Below, one piece after another: positions 1 to 5,186 of a DNA stretch of 7,249 nt. Where the stretch lies: NCBI GenBank assembly GCA_041481485.1, contig JBGPBY010000378.1, positions 1-7,249 on the forward strand, read 5' to 3'. Source of the DNA: JBGPBY01 sp041481485 (GTDB lineage Bacteria; Acidobacteriota; Terriglobia; 20CM-2-55-15). The position numbers and the translations under genes were made by a program. Within the stretch, counting starts at the first letter, position 1. Each line of letters opens with the position of its first letter. Under the pieces are notes generated by a model. That model saw only the letters and a list, made by a program, of their open reading frames with translations. It searched no databases and had not been told where the DNA came from.

Positions 1-420
1 ATGGCCAAAACGACCGCGGGAGTATTCCGTTGTCCATCCTGCAAAGAGTTCATTTCTGTCGATGCCGATGCATGCCGATTCTGTGGAGTTGCGGTCAATG
101 CCGAGGAAGCAGGGGAGCTCACCCGAAGGCAGAGTGAGTTGGACAATGCGATTGGCAACGCTCGAACTATCAAACTCATGTTCCCTCCCTTCCTGATGCT
201 GATTCCGGTGACATGTCTTCTGATGAATCCATTCTGGCCAGTAGTTTTGACCGGGATATTTGAAGTGATGTGCGTACGCTGGCTGACGGGCTTCCGAAGC
301 GTCCGAACACCTCAAGTTGAACGATTGAGACGATACGTAGTTGTGGCTGCGCTGCTGGTCATTGTTGTGCTCGTCGTAGTACTCGTTGGCTTCTATCGGC
401 TTGCATTAGTGCTACGCTGA
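1..420 (+). CDS. Zinc-ribbon membrane protein of unknown function
   Basis: The 139-residue protein opens with a compact zinc ribbon: CPSC at residues 11-14 and CRFC at 25-28, so four cysteines (C11, C14, C25, C28) are placed to bind one zinc ion. A hydrophilic linker (about 33-58) follows, then a long hydrophobic stretch (about 60-92) that could hold one or two membrane segments, a basic loop (93-111, rich in Arg), and a very hydrophobic Val/Leu segment (112-138) reaching almost to the C-terminus. The ribbon is therefore probably cytoplasmic and anchored to the inner membrane. The ATG is the first base of the window, so a longer protein with an upstream start cannot be excluded and no ribosome binding site can be examined. 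No enzymatic motif is visible. Zinc ribbons of this kind are common on small bacterial membrane proteins and do not define a function. The reading frame looks real; the role is unknown. Confidence 0.75.
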   Translation: MAKTTAGVFRCPSCKEFISVDADACRFCGVAVNAEEAGELTRRQSELDNAIGNARTIKLMFPPFLMLIPVTCLLMNPFWPVVLTGIFEVMCVRWLTGFRSVRTPQVERLRRYVVVAALLVIVVLVVVLVGFYRLALVLR

Positions 421-455
421 GCGCCGGAGAAATCCGAGGAGCTTGCGGCGGACTA

Positions 456-461
456 TATAAT
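456..461 (+). promoter_or_regulatory. Candidate -10 element for the esterase gene
   Basis: The hexamer TATAAT is a perfect match to the sigma-70 -10 consensus and lies about 50 bases before the ATG at 512. This would give a short leader of roughly 40 bases. No good -35 hexamer is found 16-18 bases upstream (the bases there read TCCGAG), so the call rests on one box. If it is real, it lies on top of the alternative TTG start at 461, which argues for the ATG start. Confidence 0.3.
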
Positions 462-511
462 TGCCCCGCACGTCAATTCGATTCCAACCCTTTTTGCGAA
501 AGCGAGGCACC

Positions 512-2143
512 ATGTCCGGCAAAACAAAACGTTTGATTCAGTTGTCGATCGGCTTGATTCTTCTGATCGCGTTCACCGTGATTGGGGCGCAACAGCCGGC
601 GCCCACGGGAACAGCAGCGGTGAAACTCGTCGACAACAGCAAGTACACTCCGGTGGTTCAGATGACCGCCGCGGAAGACCACACGAGAATCATGCAGATT
701 TTGAACATTCCCGCGCCGTTCCCCGCCGGACCGAGCGGCACCAACGGGCTTCCAAATTCTGCGAACTACGATGAATCGAAGGCCAAGGCCTATTCCAAAC
801 TGCCCGACCCACTGATCATGAACAACGGCAAGATGGTGACGTCCGCAAAGCAGTGGCAGGCACGCCGCGCGGAAATCATGGAGTTGTTTCAACGCGAAAT
901 TTACGGACGCACTCCCAAAGTCACACCGAAAGTGAAATGGGAAGTGACGAAAGTCGACAATGATGGCAAAGCCATTACCAAGACACTCGTGGGTCACGTC
1001 GATAATTCCGCATATCCGCTGCTCGCGGTCGATATCCAGGCGACACTGGTGACTCCCGCGGACGCAAGGGGTCCGGTGCCGGTGATTCTGCAATTCAATC
1101 CGGGCGGCACGAGCATGTGCGTTCGCGCACCGGCACCACCGCGCGGCGGTGCTGCTGGAGCGGGAGCTGGCGCAGGCCGCGGCGCAAATTTACCCGCAGG
1201 AGGTGCAACACCTGCCGGCGGGCGCGGCGCGGGAGCTCCGGCAGCCGCAGCGGCGGGCACCCCTCCGTTGCCGGCGGCCGCGGGAGCAGCGCCAGCTGGA
1301 GCAGCACCGGCAGGTGGAGGACGAGGTGCAACACCTGGAGGTCCGGCCGCTGGTGGACGCGGTAGGGGCAACACTCCGCAACAGCAGCTTCTGGCAAAGG
1401 GTTGGGGCTATGCGAGCCTGCTCACAGGGAGCGTTCAACAGGACAACGGAGATTGCCTGACCTCTGGAATCATCGGGCTCGTGAACAAAGGTCAGCCGCG
1501 CAAGGTGGATGACTGGGGCGTCCTCGCCGCTTGGTCGTGGGGCGCAAGCCGTGTAATGGATTATTTCGAAACGGATAAGGCCGTCGATGCAAAGCAGGTT
1601 GGACTCGAAGGCCATTCCCGCTGGGGCAAGACGACAGCGCTGGCCCAGGCTCTCGATTCACGCTTCGCGATTTCGTATGTGAGTTCGTCGGGCGCGGGAG
1701 GGGCTCACATCAATCTTCGCAACTTCGGCGAGCAGATCGAGAACGTCGCTGGCACGGGCGAGTACCACTGGATGGCAGGCAACTTCCTGAAATACGCCGG
1801 CAAGGCGAATCACGAAAAAATGCCGGTGGATGGCCACGAGCTCGTCGCACTGATTGCGCCGCGGCCGATCTTCATCAGCGGTGGCATGATCAATGGCGAC
1901 GGTTGGCAGGATCCAAAAGGAATGTTCATGGCTGCTGCAGGAGCACAGCCGGTATACAAGCTGCTGGGTAAGAAGACCATGGGCACCGACGATTTTCCGC
2001 CCCAGGAAACCTCACTCACCGATGGCGACGTCGCATTCCGCCAACACAACGGCGGACACACCGACGGTCCGAACTGGCCGGTATTCCTGACCTTCGCGGA
2101 TAAGTATTTCAAGCTGAAGAATCCGTCCACGAAGGGGAACTAA
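512..2143 (+). CDS. Exported glucuronoyl-esterase-like hydrolase (CE15-type) with Gly/Ala-rich insert
   Basis: This 543-residue serine hydrolase resembles bacterial CE15 proteins, often annotated as acetylxylan esterase or 4-O-methyl-glucuronoyl methylesterase, which cleave the ester between lignin alcohols and glucuronic acid on xylan. A signal peptide (basic KTKR, hydrophobic core about 8-25, likely cut near A26) implies export. The N-terminal part has PDPLIMNNGK and REIYGR, typical of this family. The nucleophile motif GHSRWGK gives Ser369. The DGHELVALIAPRP strand gives Asp440, and GGHTDGPNWP gives the likely catalytic His516. The usual Glu just after the nucleophile region (ESGSGG in fungal members) reads SSSGAGG here, so Asp440 probably supplies the acid. 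Residues about 206-288 are an Ala/Gly/Pro/Arg low-complexity insert that makes the protein longer than usual. ATG 512 is chosen over TTG 461 because it begins a proper signal peptide, has GAGG at 504-507, and leaves the TATAAT free. Family is fairly sure; substrate is inferred. Confidence 0.85.
   Translation: MSGKTKRLIQLSIGLILLIAFTVIGAQQPAPTGTAAVKLVDNSKYTPVVQMTAAEDHTRIMQILNIPAPFPAGPSGTNGLPNSANYDESKAKAYSKLPDPLIMNNGKMVTSAKQWQARRAEIMELFQREIYGRTPKVTPKVKWEVTKVDNDGKAITKTLVGHVDNSAYPLLAVDIQATLVTPADARGPVPVILQFNPGGTSMCVRAPAPPRGGAAGAGAGAGRGANLPAGGATPAGGRGAGAPAAAAAGTPPLPAAAGAAPAGAAPAGGGRGATPGGPAAGGRGRGNTPQQQLLAKGWGYASLLTGSVQQDNGDCLTSGIIGLVNKGQPRKVDDWGVLAAWSWGASRVMDYFETDKAVDAKQVGLEGHSRWGKTTALAQALDSRFAISYVSSSGAGGAHINLRNFGEQIENVAGTGEYHWMAGNFLKYAGKANHEKMPVDGHELVALIAPRPIFISGGMINGDGWQDPKGMFMAAAGAQPVYKLLGKKTMGTDDFPPQETSLTDGDVAFRQHNGGHTDGPNWPVFLTFADKYFKLKNPSTKGN
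1127..1376 (+). repeat. Low-complexity Gly/Ala/Pro/Arg coding insert inside the esterase
   Basis: This in-frame stretch encodes about 83 residues built almost only from Gly, Ala, Pro and Arg, with GAGAGAGRGA-, APAAAAAG- and GGRGRG-like pieces. It sits between the strand ending NPGGTSM and the LLAKGWGYA segment, two parts that are close together in the family. It is therefore a loop insertion rather than a domain boundary. A 15-base direct repeat, GAGGTGCAACACCTG, occurs at 1200-1214 and again at 1323-1337, which suggests growth by slippage or local duplication. The high GC content also creates several spurious long frames on both strands here. Confidence 0.8.
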
Positions 2144-2149
2144 GAAGAA

Positions 2150-2181
2150 AGCGCGAAGCGCATCCCGATTCGCTTCGCGCT
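2150..2181. terminator. Stem-loop between convergent genes, probable bidirectional terminator
   Basis: GCGCGAAGCG (2151-2160) and CGCTTCGCGC (2171-2180) are perfect reverse complements around a 10-base loop, and a further A-T pair extends the stem to 2150-2181. On the minus strand the stem is followed by TTTCTTCTTA, a good U-rich tail, so it fits best as the rho-independent terminator of the minus-strand gene ending at 2236. On the plus strand the stem begins 7 bases after the esterase stop but has no T-tract behind it, so termination in that direction is likely weaker. Confidence 0.75.
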
Positions 2182-2235
2182 ATGCATCATCCGAATGGTT
2201 CGCAGTGAAAATTCGACGGATTCTCTGTGTTGATC

Positions 2236-2430
2236 TCAGCTCTCGTCGAGCTGCCGGAGTCTGGTCCTCCAAAAGTCAGCACTCCGCGCAACGTCGTCAC
2301 ACCGTAGCTGCCACGCCATGCGGTCCTCTTCTTTGTTCGTTGCAGCGTCTCTATAGCGGAGGAATTTCTGGCTGTTCCTTTCACACTCTTGTATTTCGTC
2401 TCTACAGAGTGCCTTCAGTTTCTCGAACAT
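2236..2430 (-). CDS. Small orphan protein, 64 residues, function unknown
   Basis: The protein is short, hydrophilic and highly charged, and looks mostly helical. It has three cysteines (C9, C16, C44), two tryptophans (W40, W54) and alternating Arg/Lys and Asp/Glu. There is no signal peptide or membrane segment, so it should be cytoplasmic. The start is well supported: GGAGG lies 5 bases before the ATG at 2430, although the frame stays open further upstream to 2547. It is the last gene of the minus-strand group, 156 bases after the DUF6152 stop, and a stem-loop with a U-rich tail follows it. Five of its ten arginines use AGA or AGG, codons used sparingly in the esterase and the efflux pump, which hints at different ancestry or weak expression. 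I do not recognise the family. The alternative is a chance frame, but the ribosome binding site and terminator argue for a gene. Confidence 0.6.
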   Translation of the reverse strand: MFEKLKALCRDEIQECERNSQKFLRYRDAATNKEEDRMAWQLRCDDVARSADFWRTRLRQLDES

Positions 2431-2435
2431 GAACG

Positions 2436-2440
2436 CCTCC
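2436..2440 (-). promoter_or_regulatory. Ribosome binding site of the 64-residue gene
   Basis: On the minus strand GGAGG ends 5 bases before the ATG at 2430. This decides the start against the longer in-frame version from 2547, whose extra residues look like non-coding translation (rich in Arg and Ser). Confidence 0.6.
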
Positions 2441-2586
2441 GTTCCCCGCTGCCGCTGCGTTAGTCGCTGACTTCTCCCTACCGGTGTTCGTGATGAGATA
2501 GAGGACAGCGTTGCGGGATCAGCCCGTCGCAGACTTGCTCTTGCCAATCGCCTTCAGGAAATACTCCACCGCATTGACGCCGGTCG

Positions 2587-3090
2587 CTACCGTTGCGGGG
2601 CACGCGGCGGTGGCGGAGGAGGAGGAGGTGGCGGAGGTGGCGCCAATCTTTCGGGATAGTGGGATGGCTGTGTCCTATTCAGGCTGGCTGATGTATACCA
2701 CTTCTGTCCGCCATCCAATTGCTTCCCTGTTGGAAGTATAACGCTCTTGGCGTTGCATAAATTCTGCTGCTGTTGGCCAATGTTCCCGGTAATACTCAGC
2801 AACATATTGACCGTGACGGTCGTCTGCTCCCATCCAAGCTCACGAAGCCTGTCTAATGGGCCCAATTCACACTCGTAGCCAACCATAGTTCCGTTACTGG
2901 GATTTTTGACATCTAAAAAGAGACGAACGTGTGGATTCTTCCAGACGACTCTAGTCACAACACCGGTTATCTTGACTTCCCGTGAGGTGTCAAACTCAGA
3001 GGAAAGCGCATGGTGCGCCAAGGAGGGAATCACAGAAATCAAAAGTGCGGCTGCAAGCCCCGCAAATCGTGAACTGATGTGTTTCAACAT
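2587..3090 (-). CDS. Secreted DUF6152 family protein with polyproline C-terminal tail
   Basis: The 167-residue protein has a signal peptide (MLKHISSRF, then a hydrophobic core, likely cut after SLA at residue 25), so the mature protein begins HHALSSEFD. This matches the HHxFxxEFD opening of DUF6152. Further family landmarks are ITGVVTRVVWKNPHV (41-55), the ELGPLDRLRELGW block (75-87) and NAKSVILPTGKQL near 113-125. The domain has no established function; it is a small extracytoplasmic beta-rich family. Two cysteines (C74, C112) could pair in the periplasm. Residues 151-162 are twelve consecutive prolines followed by RAPQR, an unusual tail that would need EF-P for efficient translation. The start at 3090 is chosen over 3150 because GGAGG lies 9 bases before it and the signal peptide begins there. 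It lies 66 bases after the carboxypeptidase-regulatory-like gene and is probably in the same transcript. Confidence 0.8.
   Translation of the reverse strand: MLKHISSRFAGLAAALLISVIPSLAHHALSSEFDTSREVKITGVVTRVVWKNPHVRLFLDVKNPSNGTMVGYECELGPLDRLRELGWEQTTVTVNMLLSITGNIGQQQQNLCNAKSVILPTGKQLDGGQKWYTSASLNRTQPSHYPERLAPPPPPPPPPPPPRAPQR
2605..2640 (-). repeat. CCN tract encoding twelve prolines
   Basis: Twelve consecutive proline codons (mix of CCT, CCG and CCA) form a trinucleotide repeat at the 3' end of the DUF6152 gene. The complementary plus strand is a run of closely spaced GG pairs (GGAGGAGGAGG and similar). As this is the template strand it could form a two-tier G-quadruplex. Such tracts are prone to length change by slippage. 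Confidence 0.75.
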
Positions 3091-3099
3091 TGCAGAAGA

Positions 3100-3104
3100 C
3101 CTCC
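3100..3104 (-). promoter_or_regulatory. Ribosome binding site of the DUF6152 gene
   Basis: On the minus strand GGAGG ends 9 bases before the ATG at 3090. It selects this ATG rather than the three in-frame ATG codons further upstream (3150, 3126, 3123), which would put a charged stretch in front of the signal peptide. Confidence 0.6.
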
Positions 3105-3156
3105 GTGTTTCCTTCCGCGCCATCATCCCACAATCGAGGAAACGGCTCAAGCCGGC

Positions 3157-3564
3157 TCAATCACCGGACACGCGAACTCCTGTGGGCTGCACCAGCGTGA
3201 TGTCGATTCCCGACACGTTGGAATTCGCTGTGACCGCGACACGGCGGGCCTCTGCGAGAGTCCGCACGCCGGGGTAGTACGTCGGGTAGTCCAGAAGACC
3301 CGCAGTTATGTAATAACGTCCGGGCGAAACATTCTCAAGGCGGTAACGGCCATCACTGTCCGTCGTTGTAAGCCGTTCAAGTGTTGACGCATTGTCGGAA
3401 GAAGCCGTGACGCCAGGCTGCGGCACTGCCATTGCCGTCACGCGAATTCCAGCGACAGATGATCCGCCCGTCGATTGGATCTGCCCGGTGACGGTGCCGA
3501 CGGCTTGCGCGACCGGAGCTGCCTGTGACGCGAACAACAGGGCTATCAATATGAGTGTTCTCAT
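3157..3564 (-). CDS. Secreted carboxypeptidase-regulatory-like domain protein
   Basis: The 135-residue protein has a clear signal peptide (MRTLILIALLF core, AxA site AQA at 19-21) followed by one carboxypeptidase regulatory-like (transthyretin-like, beta-sandwich) domain. Visible landmarks are GTVTGQI (23-29), GIRVTAM (39-45), the DGRYRLENVSPGRYYI block (71-86) and the PTYYPGV turn (94-100), ending in VSGIDITLVQPTGVRVSG. Such domains are non-catalytic and usually serve in adhesion, carbohydrate binding or as modules of larger secreted proteins. Here the protein stops right after GVRVSGD, where related multi-domain proteins often begin another repeat, so it may be a naturally minimal or a truncated form. 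The start is fixed by an in-frame TAA at 3580-3582, but no good Shine-Dalgarno motif precedes it, so initiation may be weak or leaderless. It heads the minus-strand group, with the DUF6152 gene 66 bases downstream. Confidence 0.75.
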   Translation of the reverse strand: MRTLILIALLFASQAAPVAQAVGTVTGQIQSTGGSSVAGIRVTAMAVPQPGVTASSDNASTLERLTTTDSDGRYRLENVSPGRYYITAGLLDYPTYYPGVRTLAEARRVAVTANSNVSGIDITLVQPTGVRVSGD

Positions 3565-3712
3565 GACGGATTCGAAGAATTACCGCGTACATTACTTCCG
3601 GACATTCCTAAAGGCAACCTTCTCATGAACCTCTACGTAACTCATTGATTGTATTCAAAGGCAAAAGAGAGGTTTATGGGCTCAAATCGCGAGCTTTTGC
3701 GCTTCGTGGGGT

Positions 3713-3754
3713 CTCTCCCGTCGGGGAAGTATGTTGTTCTCTCCCGTCGGGAGA
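3713..3754. repeat. Pair of CTCTCCCGTCGGG motifs, palindromic, possible operator
   Basis: The 13-base sequence CTCTCCCGTCGGG occurs at 3713-3725 and again at 3739-3751, 26 bases apart start to start. The second copy is a perfect palindrome, TCTCCCG-T-CGGGAGA (3740-3754); the first is the same on the left and degenerate on the right (GGGGAA). The pair lies about 135 bases before the adaptor start. It could be a double binding site for a dimeric repressor, a pair of short RNA hairpins in a leader, or a small dispersed extragenic palindrome. The sequence alone does not decide. Confidence 0.55.
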
Positions 3755-3874
3755 CGGACTGACATGGTGAGATTTGCGGGCACACACACTCCATTGGTCC
3801 GTTACACTAAATGTTGTTCCGCTTCTATGGGTTTCTGGAAAATATCATCAATAAAAACCCGGCGCATGAACGCC

Positions 3875-3880
3875 AGGAGG
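3875..3880 (+). promoter_or_regulatory. Strong ribosome binding site of the efflux adaptor
   Basis: AGGAGG is a full match to the Shine-Dalgarno consensus and lies 7 bases before the ATG at 3888. This fixes the start so that the protein opens with a lipoprotein signal peptide. Confidence 0.85.
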
Positions 3881-3887
3881 ATCACGC

Positions 3888-5183
3888 ATGTCACGAAGTC
3901 CATGGCTTCGTCTGGGGGTAATTTGGCTGTCCATGTCATTCTCATTTACCCTTGCCGGCTGCAGCGGGGAGTCCAAACCTCAAGCTGCAGCTGGGGCGGC
4001 GAACGCCCCGCCACCCACCGTTCAGTTTGCGACGGTTGAAAAACGCGATGTCTCCCTGACAAGCGAATGGATCGGATCCATGGACGGCTACGTCAACGCG
4101 GAGATCCAGCCCCACGTCTCGGGCTATCTCATTCACCAGAACTATCGCGAAGGCTCCTATGTTCACAGCGGCAGCGTCCTGTTTGAAATCGACGCTCGCC
4201 CTTTTCAGGCGGTGCTTGATCAGAACCGTGCTCAGGTTGCCCAGGCTCAGGCGCAACTGTTGCAGGCTCAAGCGCAGGTCGCGCAAATGCAGGCACAGAT
4301 CAATCTGGCCAAAGCGCAGCTCTCGAAGATTGAACAGGACATTGCGCGCGACACGCCTCTGGCGCAAGCCAAGGCCATTGCGCAAAGCAAACTCGATGAT
4401 GATCTGCAGGCGAAGACTGCAGCCGAAGCGGCTGTAGCCGCCGTTCAGGCACAATCCGAATCGGCACAGTCCGGAGTTGTCGCGGCACAGTCGGCCGTGC
4501 AGGCGGCAAAAGCAGCGGTGGCAACCGCGGAATTAAACATTTCCTACACCAGGATCACTTCTCTGATCGACGGTGTGGCCGGCATTGCTCAGGCACAGAT
4601 TGGAGACCTCGTTGCCACAACTACCGTGCTCACTTCGGTGTCGCAGCTGGATCCGATCAAGGTGTACTTCCCCATTTCCGAACAGGATTATCTGCGCGCT
4701 CAGAAATTCAAGCCGGGCGCCGCTCTGGAATCCGCTATTCCATTGGCCGGAGTCTCACTGACTCTGGTGTTGGCCGACGGCAGCGTTTACCCGCGTACGG
4801 GCAAAGTCCTCTGGAACGATCGACAGATCGACCCGAGTACAGGGACTATTCGTGTGGTGTCTTCGTTTCCCAACCCTGGGAACATTCTGCGCCCCGGTCA
4901 GTACGGAAAAGTCCGGGCGGTCACCGAATCGCGGCGTGGCGCGCTGCTGGTGCCGCAGGCGGGAGTCACCGAGTTGCAGGGAACCTACCAGGCTGCGGTC
5001 ATCAACAGCAGCAACAAAATCGAAATTCATCCTATCAAGGTGGATGCGCAATTTGAGGGTAACTGGATTGTGAATGAGGGCCTGTCCGCCGGCGATCGTG
5101 TTGTCGTTGCAGGAATGCAAGCAGCGCAGACGGGAGTGACTGTGAATCCCGTGCCGGCTTCCGGCCCGGCCAAAGGACATTGA
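3888..5183 (+). CDS. RND efflux periplasmic adaptor subunit (AcrA/MexA-type lipoprotein)
   Basis: The 431-residue protein is the membrane-fusion component that links an inner-membrane RND pump to an outer-membrane channel. It has a lipoprotein signal with lipobox LAGC, giving lipidated Cys25, so it is anchored in the membrane facing the periplasm. The first half of the lipoyl (barrel-sandwich) domain includes EIQPHVSGYL and YREGSYVHSGSVLFEID (about 72-102). A long alpha-helical hairpin rich in Ala and Gln (about 107-215) has its tip near RDTPLAQAKAIAQSKLDD (154-171), the region that contacts the outer-membrane channel. The second lipoyl half (LNISYTRITSLIDGVAG, 216-232), a beta-barrel and a membrane-proximal domain follow. 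Length is normal for the family (about 380-430). It is followed after 3 bases by the pump gene, so the two are surely co-expressed. Exported substrate cannot be told from sequence. Confidence 0.95.
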   Translation: MSRSPWLRLGVIWLSMSFSFTLAGCSGESKPQAAAGAANAPPPTVQFATVEKRDVSLTSEWIGSMDGYVNAEIQPHVSGYLIHQNYREGSYVHSGSVLFEIDARPFQAVLDQNRAQVAQAQAQLLQAQAQVAQMQAQINLAKAQLSKIEQDIARDTPLAQAKAIAQSKLDDDLQAKTAAEAAVAAVQAQSESAQSGVVAAQSAVQAAKAAVATAELNISYTRITSLIDGVAGIAQAQIGDLVATTTVLTSVSQLDPIKVYFPISEQDYLRAQKFKPGAALESAIPLAGVSLTLVLADGSVYPRTGKVLWNDRQIDPSTGTIRVVSSFPNPGNILRPGQYGKVRAVTESRRGALLVPQAGVTELQGTYQAAVINSSNKIEIHPIKVDAQFEGNWIVNEGLSAGDRVVVAGMQAAQTGVTVNPVPASGPAKGH

Positions 5184-5186
5184 GTC

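Larger units (their letters stand above)
3565..3887. other. Divergent intergenic region upstream of the efflux operon
   Basis: This 323-base gap separates the minus-strand group from the plus-strand efflux operon and should hold promoters for both. I see no convincing protein-coding frame. For the minus-strand group, TTGCCT and TAATGT spaced 17 bases apart just upstream of the start form a weak promoter candidate (about 4/6 and 3/6 matches). For the efflux operon I could not find a clean -35/-10 pair. Inside the gap are two related palindromic motifs at 3713-3754 and a weak 7-base inverted repeat (GCAAAAG at 3661-3667, CTTTTGC at 3694-3700). No regulator gene is present in the gap. Confidence 0.5.

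Noticed and set aside
461..511. TTG start for the esterase 17 codons upstream of ATG 512
   Set aside because: The extension would place a basic, non-hydrophobic stretch before the signal peptide and overlaps the TATAAT candidate; ATG 512 has a GAGG motif and begins a proper signal peptide.
994..1615. Several long frames on both strands overlapping the esterase insert
   Set aside because: They are by-products of GC-rich low-complexity coding sequence; none has a recognisable motif or ribosome binding site, and the esterase frame is continuous through the region with conserved motifs on both sides.
2431..2547. Longer version of the 64-residue small gene starting at 2547
   Set aside because: The added residues are rich in Arg and Ser without structure, and the strong GGAGG at 2436-2440 points to the ATG at 2430.
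2511..2741. Plus-strand 76-codon frame with an acidic EEEE run
   Set aside because: The acidic run is the reverse reading of the proline codons of the DUF6152 gene; no ribosome binding site or family resemblance.
3143..3160. CGGCTCAA repeated twice 10 bases apart between two minus-strand genes
   Set aside because: Two 8-base copies could easily be chance, and the surrounding sequence shows no further symmetry beyond an 8-base palindrome.
3661..3700. GCAAAAG/CTTTTGC inverted repeat as a terminator or operator
   Set aside because: Only 7 base pairs with a 26-base loop, no T-tract and no second copy; too weak to call.
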